Source of the DNA: Megalonaias nervosa
Lineage: Eukaryota; Mollusca; Bivalvia; Unionida; Unionidae
Direction of reading: 5' to 3'
Assembly (NCBI GenBank): GCA_016617855.1
Contig: JAECUM010009701.1
Location: forward strand, 1 to 64,000
Length of the DNA stretch: 64,000 nt
The notes beneath the pieces were generated by a model. The model was not told the DNA's origin, did no database searches, and saw only the letters and a list, made by a program, of their open reading frames with translations. Position numbers and translations under genes: made by a program. The first letter of the stretch is position 1, and each line of letters starts with the position of its first letter. This document shows, in pieces, positions 12,471-25,823 of this stretch.

Positions 12471-13017
12471 ACACAACTTAAAAATTTAAAATACATTTTC
12501 CATACTAATTTAAGAAATTAATATTCCACACCATGCAAAAACACTCCAATTCCACAGGTGAAGAATGCACTATTGCAACATATTTCCATAAAGTCATGAA
12601 ATAGTGCAGTTGCTATTCCAGTAGCTTTCTCCATAGTATGAAGAACTGCCAAGTTAGTACCATACTATAAGTGGACATCTGTATCCAAACCATTTTCATA
12701 CCTATGACACTTCATTGCCAAGACAATCTGTACTGAAGACACTTCACACATATTGTTGTACCTAGTATTTTTACTCAGAACTATACTTCACACCTAACCT
12801 AGTCAATAGACTTGTTCTCCTTTCTTAAACTCCAAACACTTCAGATCCTAAAATACCAGTTATCCATAATGACTGTGATGACTGACTTGCCTTTGATTAC
12901 ACTGTTTAAGTACTCACAGTTTCATACTATCTGTCATAGAATAAGTCTGGGGTGAAAGATATATCTATATAATCTGATTTAATGATATAGGGTTGCATGC
13001 ACAAAATGTGTTTGTGT

Positions 13018-13335
13018 GTGTGATTTGGATTTTTAATGCAGCCTCAACAATTTTTCAGTCACATTGCTACGATGTCTGCAGTGTGGCATTTTATAGTGAT
13101 GTCTAACACTGAGGCATCATGCCACAGTCACAAAGCATCATGTCACACCCAATTACATTATCCTGACACCAGACTGACTAGCCCTAACACTAACCTCTTA
13201 ATGCTGAGCACCAATGCAGGCAGCTGCCTGTACCATTTTTTATAAGTCTTTGGTATGACTCGGCCAGGGTTCGAACCTGCACCCTCCAGCATCCAAGGTG
13301 GATGCTCCAACCACTTAAGTCACCAGAGCAGAATG
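13018..13335 (-). mobile_element. SINE family 1, full-length copy
   Basis: On the minus strand: a tRNA-like head with a box-B motif close to GGTTCGAACCCTGGCCGAG, then CATACCAAAGAC, a body with TGTACAGGCAGCTGCC, GTGTCAGGATAATG and CATGATGCC motifs, and a 3' end TTAAAAATCCAAATCACA followed by a CA-rich tail. It aligns along its whole length with 52988-53313. Confidence 0.85.
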
Positions 13336-14465
13336 TATGCACGGAAATTCAGTTATATGAGATCATTGCTAGCCATCAGTGAAATTGTGCTAGAACCCCA
13401 CAATTTTGAAAATAAATACAATATCTAATTGGTGAATTATTCAGCACGTCAAAATTACATGCAAGCAGTTATTGAAAGGATCAAATAAAGAAAAATAACA
13501 ATATTTCTGATGTAGTTGTCAGTAATATGTAATAGAATGAATTTAACATCATTGCACCAATTAAGGATATCACAAAATCTGTCATTTTTTAAATAGTTTT
13601 TCCAGTTGCCATACACTGTTTCTATTTTAATTTTATTCTTTTCTTTTTTTTAAAGTTGGGTCTTCATGGTGATTATGAAGCTATTCAATTGGGGCAGGGA
13701 TCCTGTGGTTGAAGTTAATGAAGTTTTCATTCATTAGTTGCTCTCAACTTTTTTCAATTGTATTCTTCTAACAGCATAGACCACTTGGCATCCTACTTCT
13801 TTGTTGTCTAACTGATTCCTTATTCAAACATCTGGCAAGGTTAGAGAAGAGGAAAGGTGTGATGTCACCATAATACAGCTTTGGAAAAAAAAAGTATCAC
13901 ATTGCACATAATAAAGCCATCTTGCAACACCTTCCCTACAAATGTCCTTTACCTCTGTGCTAGGGACTAGACTACTGTATAATATATGTTATGTGTGGAC
14001 CTGTGTGAAGTTCCATAAAAATATCTGTAGGGTTAACAAGTGACAGCGTGGATAAGGAAACAGGGCACTAACATTTTCCCATGTGGTGACCCTGACCTTG
14101 AGGGACGGGGTATGACTGAAAACACCTGGACCATCAAGATACATAACAATCTAAAGTTCAATTAAAATCGTGTTGCTTCAAAAGTTATACCCATAAATGG
14201 ATGGATGTTAGTTATTATATGTTCACTTGCTGACCTTGACCATGAAGCTGTGGGTGTGGCAATGATATGTGACAAACAGTCTAGTCACGATCCAGTGATA
14301 AATAAATGGCTCAAGTTTCATTAAAATCTATGTAGGTACCACTGCATGCTGTATTCTTGCAGCACTGAACAAGAAACATAATGAATAAAAGACAATTTGC
14401 ATGCAAATAAAAGTTGCCTTACTCATTTCATTGTAATTAATCTCAATCCTGTTTCTGCAAATATT

Positions 14466-14720
14466 TTGTTGTTGTTGTTGTTGAAGGGTATAACACCATT
14501 TTTCAGCACAAGTTAGGCTATACATGGCAGCCAGTATAACTGGTGGAGGAAGAACCCTGGAAAAGCCCTGGAAGAACCACCGACCCACAAGAAGCTACTG
14601 GCAAGCTTTCTCACATACCCATGTTAGCCAAGCCTGAAACTCAAACCCATGCAGGCAGAGGTGAGATGGCAGTGATCCAGAACAGTGAGCGCTTTAGACC
14701 ACTCGGCCACTCGGGGCCCC
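14466..14720 (-). mobile_element. SINE family 2 copy, best-preserved head
   Basis: The minus-strand head reads GGGGCCCCGAGTGGCCGAGT then GGTCTAAAGCGCTCACTG, a class II (Leu/Ser-like) tRNA start. A box-B-like GGGTTTGAGTTTC follows. The body matches the 7.2 kb copy and the tail is (CAA)n. Use of a class II tRNA as source is inferred from the box A context and the long variable region. Confidence 0.85.
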
Positions 14721-15951
14721 CAAATATTTTAAGTGATATCAATTTTGCAATAAACAATGTACAACAAATATACTCTACCGCCATATAAAACAAAATTCTT
14801 GTATTCTCATGGCAAATGATGTAATCACTGTAGGGAAACCCAAACAGGTTATGAAATGAAAATGATGTCACTAACAACATTCTTCATCATTATTCATAGT
14901 TTAAAATTCAAAGAAACCAATTTTAAAAGTATTTACATCTTTACAGTTATTTCTGTCTAAAATCTGATATCCTTTTATTATCTAATAAGATAATGCTTGC
15001 ATTTGAACCCATGATCTCCTCAATACTCCAATTTCAGAGAAGTGTACCGAGACCACCACACTTTCCCCTATTTACAGTAATAAGCTATTCACAATTAATA
15101 AGCTCCTCTTTCTCTGTGACTTTCCACTCTTCCAGACTTCTTGCATCATGCACATTGCCAGTGTTTGTTGAAAGGGACCTGCTATTCTAAAGATTTTTTG
15201 CAGTTTTGTTTTCATACATAAAAAAGGTCATCTTTGCAAAATTGTCCTATTTCAGAATTTGACTAATGGTGTCCATCTTTTATAGGTATGTTATTAAAAG
15301 AATAGATGTACACTGTGTAAAGGCAGCTATTTCCCTGAAAAATATCTCTTCCATTTTTGTTTCACTTGTAATTTCTCCTTCTACTTAATTATAAGACTAA
15401 ATTGCCAATTATTTATTCATTACAACTTTGTATTGTAGTAATTAATATGAATTATTAGTATAATTTCATTATATATTTATTTCTCATCATATTTTTAGTA
15501 ATGACAATATGTAACCAAGGTTAATCATGTAACTAGACTTCACGCAAATGGAAACCACCATCAACTCCATAACTTTATTCAGGGCATAATTAGGTTTTCT
15601 TACGAGATGTAGGGGGATGTGGGTGATGTAAAATGAAAGTAGAGATTTTTGTGAAATTTGTTGATTCATTTTGTTGTTAATTTTCAAAATGGAAACACTT
15701 TTGAATGCCTTTGCTATTATTTATAATTAAACAAAACTACCGTCATAAAGGAACAGCAGATGGAATGAGTATTTATTTAGAACATAATCGTCAATTCTAA
15801 GGTAGTCATTCATCTGGTTTTCAGTTGGTCTGTCCCCATCTTAATGTGATCATTTTTGCATGTGTGTAATGGAATGTCTGGTCTTCTCAAGTTATGTCAA
15901 TGACCATGCCATCAATACCACAAGATTGGGAAACCCATAAGAACAGAAGCA

Positions 15952-15967
15952 TATGTGTGTGCGTGTG

Positions 15968-15998
<31 letters not shown>

Positions 15999-15999
15999 C
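15952..15999. repeat. Compound (GT)n(AT)n microsatellite
   Basis: An alternating GT run with one C interruption passes directly into an AT run. Confidence 0.9.
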
Positions 16000-16768
16000 T
16001 GGTTGTCTAAGGCCATTGGCAATGCAATTAGGCTTCAACGGGTGGTGGGTGTGGTATAACCATATATCATTTATATTAAGTGATGATATGTTGAAAACAT
16101 TACATTTACCTTTTAAGAAATATCAATGAAATGTGCAGGTACAATCTGATTTGTGGAAAAGTATTCATATGACACAAAACAGGCACTTTGTTCTTTCATT
16201 TTACATCACAAAACCTTAACATGTCATCACATTAAGAGGAAAATTATTGCTTTTGAAGAAAAACTAAGCTATTTGACTCAACAACAGGGAGAGTTCAAAA
16301 GTTCTTGCCAAAATATTTGATTCTGGAAAGACTCAAATAAACAATATCATAAAAGTTAAGGAGAATATTCTCCAGCAGTGGGAAAATGGAGAAAATGGAA
16401 ACAGAATGTTTCTAAATGCCAAGTGACATTTGCACCAAGATTTAAATGCTTCTGAATGGTTTTGTAATGCACATGCCAACAGTACCCCACTCACATTTCG
16501 CACTTAAGAATCAATAACTATTAATATATGTTCACTTCATGGTTCCCATGCTTTTCTAAATATAAATTTCCAGGTTTTTTTCCAGAATGAAATTAATTTT
16601 TTCAAGGTTCACATATGACCATTACTGAATGGAATTAAAGAACATTCTGGATTATAAAACATGCATTTTCCAAATCCAAAGATGTTTCTCTTTCAAGACT
16701 CTCCAAAACATATATTTCAGAAAAGATGATCTGTACAAAACCACAAAATGAGTCACACAAAACAAATC

Positions 16769-16972
16769 TGACTATATTCCTATAAATTGGCATTTAAAGC
16801 CATTTTAATGTACAGAATAAAAATTCTAACTTTACTTGACTATATTCCTATAAAATGGCATTTAAAGCCATTTCAATGTACAAAATAAAAATTCTAACTT
16901 TACTTGACTATATTCCTATAAATTGGCATTTAAAGCCATTTCAATGTACAGAATAAAAATTCTAACTTTACT
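16769..16972. repeat. 68 bp tandem repeat, 3 copies
   Basis: Units start with TGACTATATTCCTATAAA at 16769, 16837 and 16905. They differ at only a few positions (for example AAATTGG versus AAAATGG), so the array is younger than the 140 bp arrays. Each unit includes the inverted pair GGCATTTAAAGCC. Confidence 0.9.
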
Positions 16973-17697
16973 TTGCTGACCTGCATTATGTTGCTACGTG
17001 GGAACAACATAATGAGCATAAATTAGTTTTTTTTTCTTTCAAACCTTTAATTATAAAGAAGTTTATAGCAATATATATGCATGTTATACAAAGTAAACAT
17101 TTCCTATCACAGTATGAAAAAAACCCCAATAAATGCAAAGTATTAGAATCTTATCTTGTAATGAAAAAAGTTTAACCCTGAATTTGTGTGCTAATAAAAT
17201 CTCAAAACAAGATTTTTCAACCAACCTAAACTCGTTAAGATGATTTGGTTAAAAATTCCATCATTTAAAAACATTTACAAAAGGGTTGATTTAAATTTTG
17301 ACAAAAGACCTTCAAAATTATATATTGCTGTATAAACAAGGACTGAATTTTCTGTAAAATCAACTTGTCTTCTTGTAGTTCGATAAACCAGTCCCAAACC
17401 TGTACTGATACAGGGGCTCTTATCGTTACTTAATATATAATAAATGGGACAACAATTTCCCATTTCTCCTGTGTTCTATTTAAGATCTGAAACCAATGCT
17501 TCAAGCTACATGTCACTGTGTAATAGTTTTGCACCCAAGTTCAGCTCAGAGATTCGAAATTTTTCTAATCTGGGTTTCCTCCGAATATTCCAACCCCATT
17601 TTTCACATTTGGACATTTAGGATGGAGTGTGGGGTCAGAGCAATTATATATCAAAAATATGGAATTTGCCGCCACTGTAAGATAGCTTACCAGCAGG

Positions 17698-18490
17698 CCT
17701 AGCAAATTTAAACTACGTTATATTGACTTATACCTGCACGAAATCAGTAGGAAAATTTATTTTCTAAAAAATGGCAAGTATTATAATCGTTATGTCTTTA
17801 ATCCGCTGACAGACTAGACGAAACTCAGCATAGCTGAAACCTGACCCGGTACTTGCCATTTGCGTTACTAGTCACATGACTTCACAAATCTCAAACGACG
17901 ACATCGAAAGTCCAATAGTCATGTGATATCAACAACAAACTCCTTTTTTAATGTCGTTGTACAAAATTTCAATTATATTAAATGAAAAGTCTGATACAGT
18001 TTGTAAAAACCAGAAACAACATATAATTCTCAACATATTTATTTTGAGAACAACGACAAGAAATTTGGCCAGTCCGATTCATCAAGCAGAGCAGTCTGGT
18101 TCCCTGCTTCGTATGTTCCCTGCATTAGACAGCACATGTCAACGTGGTAGTCACATGATACAACAAAACTCCGGAAGTTGGTGTCGGAATAAACAGAGAA
18201 TTTTGTGCTCTTTCGTTTTTGTATTTTTTTTACAACCAGTATATGACTTTCATTTAATTTTTTTTTTCTACAATATTTGAAAATGACGGTTGTGAGATTC
18301 TGTGTGCTTGTGTGACTAGCAATCAAAATCACTAATACCAGCTCAAATTTCATCAACGCCTTAGTTTTGTCGTCTTTCAGCGGATTAAAGACATAACGAT
18401 TTTAATACTTGCAATTTCTGAGAAAATAAATAATTTCATATCGATTTCATGCAGGTATAACTAGATTTAACAACGTTTAAGTTTCCTAGC
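17698..18490. mobile_element. Long terminal-inverted-repeat element (non-autonomous, superfamily unknown)
   Basis: The left end (CTAGCAAATTTAAAC, ACTTATACCTGCA, GTTATGTCTTTAATCCGCTG) recurs inverted at the right end (CAGCGGATTAAAGACATAAC, TGCAGGTATAACT, GTTTAAGTTTCCTAG). The arms align for about 200 bp up to a shared CTAGTCACA motif, with a unique middle near 17950-18240. No transposase is seen; the short ORFs inside are not recognisable. No clear target-site duplication was found. Confidence 0.7.
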
Positions 18491-18959
18491 CCATCCGCTA
18501 AGCGGCTATGCTTTGCCGCCACCATGTTGGCCTCTTGTGATGCTTGACTGGTTTTCATAGCTTCCACATAAAAAAAGATACGGATTTCGAGCTGTCTGTG
18601 AAAAAAAATTCTACTAGACGAATCTAATCCACTGAGTGTTTGGATTGTTTCAACAAATATATTTATGGCAAGCACCCAAATGATCCATACTGCAACCTCC
18701 AAATATTCTGGTTAGAACTCAATAAATTTAACTCACGATCAGTTCAGTTACGACTCAATTATGTAACTGTTTGGGCAGCAAGTTGTGAAGCAAAATTCCC
18801 AGGTTTTTCCCGACTTTCATCAATATTTGCAAAATTAAGGACTTTTCAGAGTCGGGGAAAAAAATTATCATTTCTCCCGACTTTTTTGGTGCCAATAAGG
18901 GAAAAAAAAATCGCAATTTGCGACATTGGCAAAGCCCTGCGCGATTCCTGAAAAATTTT

Positions 18960-19196
18960 TTACACGTTATTTTTCGTACTTTTAAGAAGAAAGCACTATT
19001 TTTCGTGTATGAGAAAAATGCATATAAAATTTAAGTAGCCACGCCACGATCGTCTTGTATTATTCATACGCGATCTCTTCCCTAAAATAATAATAAACTT
19101 TGTTTGATTTTTTTTTCGTACTTTTAAGAAAGAAATTTTTTTTTTTCGTGTACAAGAAAAATACATGTATATGAAATTTCGGGAGCCACACCACAA
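18960..19196. repeat. Two-copy diverged direct repeat, unit about 140 bp
   Basis: TTTTTCGTACTTTTAAGAA, then TTTTTCGTGTA-GAGAAAAAT and AGCCAC-CCAC, occurs from about 18968 and again from about 19110. The two copies differ by indels in their T-runs. Confidence 0.65.
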
Positions 19197-19255
19197 CCGT
19201 GTTATATCTGAATTCATGTTATAACGGAGCGTGCTATAGCGGGGTCACACTGTAC
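19190..19255. mobile_element. Pogo/Tigger-like terminal sequence
   Basis: Reverse-complemented, the segment reads TACAGTGTGACCCCGCTATA then GCACGCTCCGTTATAACATG. This is the CAGTGTGACCCCGCTATAAC style of pogo/Tigger ends. The matching second end was not identified, so this is a fragment. Confidence 0.45.
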
Positions 19256-19619
19256 CACCATGTCGGTCAATTCTGTGCAACGATACATCATTTCGGAAAA
19301 CAATGGATCACATGTTGTTTTTGGTTGAAAATCCCATTTGTATCCAGAAAGAACAATCGTCTTTTAATTAAGGAAAGTGATATTCATAAAGTGTACAAAA
19401 ATATCCGACATTTGTAAATGCATATGAAAATGTGATTTCTAAATGTGAATATGAAGAACCACTCCATGACCTTCTTGAACTTACAACCCATAAAATCCTA
19501 TTTATCTTTTAGAATAATACAAATAATAACATTATTTAAATGATGGAAATGTTTACCTTAGAACAATACTGCAACTTAATCCAAGTTTCTAACTTTTTAA
19601 CAAATTGTCCCAAACATGC

Positions 19620-19706
19620 ACTGCTCCCTCGATAACTTGCACACAACAGGGTCCACAAACATTGACCGCACTATAAGCGAGGGCACGAGTTACCGAGGGA
19701 CCTCCC
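19620..19706. mobile_element. Short inverted-repeat MITE, Tigger-like ends
   Basis: CTCCCTCGATAACTTGC at 19624-19640 is the imperfect reverse complement of GCACGAGTTACCGAGGGA at 19683-19700, around about 40 bp. The phrase CTATAAGCGAGGGCACGAGT is related to the fragment at 21122-21182. Confidence 0.55.
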
Positions 19707-21121
19707 AAAAATCCACTAGACATCGAGAAAACTGAGGGGGGGTAGGGAACTGGACTGTTTAATGACTGAATCCTCATTTTACAATCACATTAATAAGTTG
19801 ATAATAAATGTTAATAACGCGCTTTTTCTAATGAAGTTGTTTGTGATTCAGTATAAATTACATTTACTGTCACAATGTCCAACATGTCAAAGATCATTAA
19901 CATCAATCCAACTGGTTTCAGCAACCATCATGTGTACACAAAAACATCAGTGTATTACGTCACTGCATTTTTGTTTTCTTGACTTATCTGGTTCCCGGAG
20001 TGGTATTTAATCATACAGTGCCAAGTAGGGAGTCGGTGAAACAGGGAACTAATCTAACTGTTGATACACCACCAAACAAGATTAATTTTTTTCAAAAACT
20101 AGCGACATTTATTTTTTGAGACAACTGTCTCGTTGAAACTCAATTTTTGTATTGTTCAATTAGTACAATAATGATGCCATGATATCATTGGAAGTAACAG
20201 TGAAACTTCTTATCATCCCTGAGGATATCTCTAAGTGCGAGTTCAGGAATTCTTTGAAACTCGATTGCCCACAATGGTCCGTATCTGTGAAACCAAGCTC
20301 TTTATTTTACAAAGTTTTCATTTCACTTGGTTGCCTTGCTATCACTGATCACAGTTATGAATGAATTGGTTATTTTATGGTAGCTTAATTAAGTTACATA
20401 TACAATAACATTTATAACAGTGTTCGATTGATCAAATGAAGTGAGTTCACCCAACATACAAGCAGGGCCGCTAGATTTTAAGTATGTAGGATTTACATTT
20501 AACTTTTCCCTTATTCCACCTCCTTTATTTGATTCAAAAGACGTAATTAACGTGATAATACAAAGGAAGCCAGCTTTTAATTCAGTGCAACAATACAACA
20601 AATACTTCCACAAGTCAGTTATCAAAACACGGTCAGCACTTGTTTAGGTTCTCAGAGAAATGCTCACAGACATAGCTGTTACGGTAGACTGACACATTTT
20701 ACATTTAAATACACATTGCATTTATGATGATTACACTTTAGAAGAACTAAATGATAGAACTAAAACACAAATTTTGCTTAATAAAAATTATTTAATTGGC
20801 ATTTAAATATTAATGTACTGCCTGCACTAGGCATCAGTGACATTTTCATTGATTGAAATTTCCTTGAATATCTTTAATTACTGTGTACTAAGAATGTCGT
20901 TTGGAAAGAAAATGTAACAAATTATATGACTTCTTATTGAAAGTTGATAATTTCATAATGTTAATTAAAATTTGCAAGTCCTATCTACCATTTTCAACCA
21001 CAGAACGAGCGATATATCAGCGTTTCAGTTACCAATTTTGATCATGATTTTCTCCAAGTTCAACAAACAGGGATCAATTTCTTGGTATGTTCTGGTTAAA
21101 ACAAATGGGATCCATGCCTGA

Positions 21122-21182
21122 CCCTGCATTATAAGCAGGTTCATGAGTTATAAGGGCATGAGTTATCAAGGGAGTGGTGTAC
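21122..21182. mobile_element. Fragment related to the 19.6 kb MITE
   Basis: CATTATAAGCAGGTTCATGA then GTTATAAGGGCATGAGTTAT then CAAGGGA parallels the right half of the 19.62-19.71 kb element. Only one arm is visible. Confidence 0.4.
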
Positions 21183-23951
21183 TTTATCATCTGCTATCGA
21201 ACTTGTCAATCAAACAGTATTCCATGGAGTATCATCTGTTCCTAACATATTTAGCTATTTTTTCCCCCATAAGAGAGACTTTGTTAAACACATTACATCC
21301 TATTCATTGTTGTTTTTCTTCAACATGAGAGCTTATTTTTATAAAATGTTGAACTGTTACTAAATTTTTTTACAAGACCAGTTTAGTTTGCTTAATATCT
21401 CTTAAAATTTATTGGCACTGTTATGCTGAATTTTGTAAAACCAGCTATAAACTTGACCTAATTACTTGACTGAAATGCTGACAGAAGAGTCCAAAGTAAT
21501 GTACTTCATTTCAATAGCCCCATGCGTAAACATTATATCTTTTCAAAGTTAAGCGCAGAATAGGCTGACATATCTCGAGTCATGAAGACAAAGGGATGAG
21601 ATCTCATGTGTACAAAATTAATATTATTTTGAACAGAATATTCTGGAGACAACAGCATCTTTTCAAATGGTAAGTATTGCAGTATTTTATTTTGGTCAAT
21701 CGGGCGAATTCGGTATGTGTTTTGTGTCAATATTGGTGACAGAAACCTTACATGTGCTAAAAAGCCCAACAGTGGTGTACACGAAAAACTTTATGAATAA
21801 GTTTTATTAAGAAATTTTTCCAATAAACTTCTATCTGCCATTAATGTGGCTCTGCAATACAATTTTTATACTGCTGCATTTGTACAATGGTGTCACAGGC
21901 AGAGTAAACTGTGAAGTGTGTCAAAATAAGTGTCGCACGTAATACACCAACTTTTCGACCTGCGGTTGCCTGGTTAAATTAGCATCCCCAGTACAGGGCA
22001 TATATCCCCTAGAATTGTCAGTTTTACATGGTCAATGCACTTTTTCCATGTGTTAGTAACTCTCTGTATTAAAGATTGCCAAAAAATATGAAATAAAAGC
22101 CAATAAAATTATCCTTCTAAATATGTATTACCTGTTAGTGTTATTTTACTTGTTAGTGTTATTTATTTGGATTTGCACTTTATCGCAGGTTGAAAATTAC
22201 AGGTAATTTATGCTTCCTGCACAAAATCAATACTGCAGTGACCCGTGCGTAATGTGTGGTTCATTTGGAAAATTATGCGACCAGGCTAATCATATGAATA
22301 TTCATGAAAATTTCCAGCCAATCAGAAAACTGAATGACAGTGCGGAATTTGAAGAATTAAAATATCACAAGCCATGCTGAAGATATATTGATGCAAATTC
22401 AAGTGCCAATTGTACGCGATGCTCAAAGTTTATAAGCATTCTTCACATGTCATTAGATTGTACATATTCCCATCTTCAATTTCATGTATAAAACATCTGT
22501 CACAAAGGAGATTTAGTGTGCTGGATTTTGCTTTCAAGACAATGATATTTTAAAGAACATAATGAAACACTCTTTATTTAAACAATACCAAAGAAAATTC
22601 TTTTAAATGATGTGTGAAGAAGTACTTTACAGACTAAGATGTGTTTTGACAACAATGAAAACAATTTACAACTCAATTATTTCAACCAAATGGTGACAAT
22701 TATTTTAAAGCAGGATGTAAAATATGAGATTTTCCAATTACCATGACAATAATTAAACTTGAAATTTGATGCATAATCTATATGATTAGTACCTTGATAT
22801 ACATAGTTAACAGCATAACTTTATTGAAATTTCTATCTGAATGGTTTTGCTGTGGAAAAAAAAATTTGATTTAACACCATATATTAACATGTTGCTGTTT
22901 GTGTTAGCACACAAAATATTAAAAACAAATGTAAATTTTGGTGAGATTTTTCTTGAAATAACTTTCCCTGTTGTACATCTTTAACAATTGCAAATATGAG
23001 TCCGGCATGTTGTTTTACATATAGCTAGAAAGTTTTATGAATTTATCATTAAAAATAACAAAATTACATCAATTTATGTCCAATTTCCTTTTTTTCTGGT
23101 CAGGGGTCATGCTACCAGGCGAAGTGGATGACTAAGTCATCTAAAAAATGCAAACTTTGGCTTCTTATATTAGGAAAGCGAAAACGACTTCGCCCCGTGA
23201 TTTCTTTTAGAGGTACATTGACTAACCATACCTTTTAAGATGCACGAAATTCACATGTTTCAGAGCCTGTAACTTCAGTTTGGTGCAATGCAGAATAGTC
23301 AATGATGGCTTGATGAATAGAAAAATATCTCAGTAGTAAAACAAGTCATAGAATATGGTCGTATGCCTTTAAAGATGGAAATAGCAGAAGGAAATCAAGG
23401 GTCATGAGTGGAACAAAGTATTTGGACATTACTTACTTTTTCTCTTATATAGTATGATAGACAGGGCCCTATGTCAGAACGGGTCATGGGGGTAATCTGA
23501 GGTATTTTTGTCACTCTGTATGATTTTTTTTGCTTCAGATTACTGTTGGGTTTTTTTCTCAACATCGAGCTCACGTCGAGCACTTGTGGTTAAAAGCATA
23601 CCAAGAGTATGTGGGATTATGTCTATGTCATTTGACATGTATGCTTTCTAAAAAGATAACGAATACTTCGTTTAAATATACATCACTATGAAAGGAGCAG
23701 TCTGAAAAGGTGAAAGTAAATGCTTACGTTGGTCAATACTAAGGACTCAAGAGCCATCTCCCACCCACCTATACTTAATTGTGCATCAAATGACCCTTGG
23801 CACTGATAAATTAGCTCCAATGAGCTACTGTTTCTTTCATGTAAATGCAAACCATCTTCAAATAATAAGTGCCTACGTCTATGTACTAGGGTCATTTTAG
23901 AGTTGCCCTTCACTGGTGTTGCATGAGGCAAATGAATATTCGATTGCTTAC

Positions 23952-24107
23952 TCCTGCGTTAATTCGGTCAAAGATGTATTCGGTGCTCTCATCGAATGCC
24001 CTCTCAAAGAACAGGGCTCCAACAACAATTGTGAGAGTAAACATCGATGTACGACGAAACAGTGTTTGGTAGATTTTCGTAGAGATGCCGACTGTGTTGA
24101 CCCCCAT
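23952..24107 (-). CDS. UQCR10: UQCR10 (complex III subunit 9), first coding exon
   Basis: The exon codes 52 residues from ATG at 24107. It includes the family hallmarks LFRRTSMFTLTIVVG and ALFFERAFDE, ending FDRINAG before a GTAAGC donor. UQCR10/QCR9 is a small single-pass inner-membrane subunit of the mitochondrial cytochrome bc1 complex. FRRTS is the matrix-side start, the TLTIVVGALFF stretch is the membrane helix, and ERAFD follows it. Human and insect homologues break at the same place, before GKLWK. An acceptor-like TTTGCAAACAG sits 5 bases before the ATG, so an untranslated 5' exon is possible. The remaining residues must come from a second exon, proposed at 6672-6728. Confidence 0.93.
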
Positions 24108-24559
24108 GTCTTCTGTTTGCAAAGAAAATGGACTACTTTCACAAGGTTACGTAAAATTACTAGCTTTTTCAATCATATAATTTACAAAATACAAAATAAA
24201 ATAAAGTAATATTTATTTCATCCATACTCTTTTTAATATTAGAAGAACTATCTAAATAAACTTTATCTTTATATGAGAACTATTTTTTTATATGTGTAAT
24301 GAAATAATAAAATCTATCGAGTGGAGATCTTTCTGCATGGGAGGTAACTCATATCGATGTGTCTGAATATTGCCATCAGCAAAGAATTTCGGATATACAT
24401 GCATTTTAATCCAATAGAGACGATTCAGTTAATTATGAATACATGTACGTCTACATTACTGAATAAAAAGATCTTCGGTTCAGCTGTGGAGTATTTCAAT
24501 GGAGTCATGGTCCAATGTGGGTGTAATTTTGTGACTGTAAAACGTATTTCTATGATCAA
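24108..24559. promoter_or_regulatory. Upstream region of UQCR10
   Basis: AT-rich sequence 5' of the UQCR10 start on the minus strand. No clear TATA or initiator could be assigned. It is bounded by a LINE relic from 24560. Confidence 0.3.
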
Positions 24560-24800
24560 TTTGGAAACGTTTGAAAACTAAATAGTTATAGTTCACAGTG
24601 AGGTATGACTTCAATCTGTTTTTGAAGTTTTCGCCTCTGTCTATGTTGAGCAGATCTTCCGGCAGTTCATTCATATTCGTGGCAATCTTTGGGAAGAATC
24701 TAAACTTCTTTAAATATTAACTTGCTCTCATTTGTTTATTTGTGGACACTTCGTAGCCTGCTTGTATGAATTTCTTTGGGTGGTATTTCTTTTATGTTCT
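24560..24800 (-). mobile_element. LINE ORF2 C-terminal relic
   Basis: The minus strand codes KFRFFPKIATNMNELPEDLL followed by a GENFKNRLKSYL-like ending. This is the FFPR..WN.LP...FK..L signature near the C-terminus of CR1/Jockey-type ORF2. A KKYHPKKFIQ stretch upstream is in another phase and ends in a stop. The Trp of the usual WN is replaced by Met. The relic is short and frame-broken. Confidence 0.7.
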
Positions 24801-25762
24801 CGTTGGTTTTATTCTTTTAATACGTACTAATAAATGCGTAGTGATTTGGGTTTCAATAGAGGTGCAATAAATCATTGGAAAAAAATAAAATTAATGTACA
24901 CCTAACAGTTTTAGACGATCTAATAGAAGCCATTTATAAAACTGGATTTCCATTGCAAATTAATATTGTATTAATTGACATGTATTATCATTCCAATACA
25001 AAAATAATGTTCAATGTTGTACGCATACATTCTGGTTTTACAAAAACAAACAAAATATAATGCAAGTAGTTTCATGAGAAATTACTCAGGTCAAGCTTAT
25101 ATATCACTGGTGTCCAATATTATCAATTATCAATCACTTTCAGAAGAACTTCCCTGAGTAGTGTATGACAAGTTACATACTCTGTATTGATTTGCTTTAA
25201 TTTATGCGTATATTTTAATTGTATCATGTATATATGGACAAGTTCTTTATGTACGCACCAATAAAATCAAGGAAGTATATGCATGACTTATTGTAAAGAA
25301 AATTATTTTAACTGGGGGGTGGGTGACCCCTAGAGACAAATTGTATGGGGTTTTGTCTTTAAAAACATAAAAACAAACCCTTTGTACATACAGAAGGGGG
25401 AGGGGACATCTTGGGATAATTTGTAAGAGGTTTTGTGTTTAAAAACATAATAATTAAAACCTCGTACATACATTAATTCAAAGTATAGTTCTCAATGGCC
25501 ACTCAAAATGGCCATCTTAGAAAAAGATGCCGATGCAATGGGAATAAAGTGCAAAGAAATAATATACATGCCAGACTTGAATTTCAAGACAACATGAAAG
25601 CATCAGTGGTAGTCCACCAAAGTTGTTGTTGAGAGAAAGTTAACATCGTGTAAATCAGTAATGAATATCACGGTAGAATAGTGTAACTTTCGAGTATTTA
25701 TAATTATAAAAAAGACGGACTGAAAAGGCATATTTAAGGATGCATTTGCTTCCAACTAGAAA

Positions 25763-25763
<1 letters not shown>
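24801..25763. other. AT-rich intergenic, nothing recognised
   Basis: No domain, no convincing exon and no clear repeat beyond a small duplicated phrase (GGGGTTTTGTCTTTAAAAACAT-like) near 25345 and 25420. Confidence 0.5.

Positions 25764-25820
<57 letters not shown>
25764..25820. repeat. (TC)n microsatellite at edge of duplicated segment A
   Basis: About 28 TC units in a pure run. Similarity to the second copy at 59.87 kb begins directly after it. Confidence 0.95.

Positions 25821-25823
<3 letters not shown>

Larger units (their letters stand above)
6729..23951 (-). other. Proposed 17.2 kb intron of UQCR10
   Basis: The interval is bounded by a GTAAGC donor at 23951 and a TTTTTTTCAG acceptor at 6729. 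It holds tandem arrays, SINEs, a hAT-like MITE, a long-TIR element and short satellites listed separately. I saw no other conserved exon inside. The stretches 11.5-13.0, 14.8-16.7 and 21.2-23.9 kb show nothing else recognisable. Confidence 0.5.
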
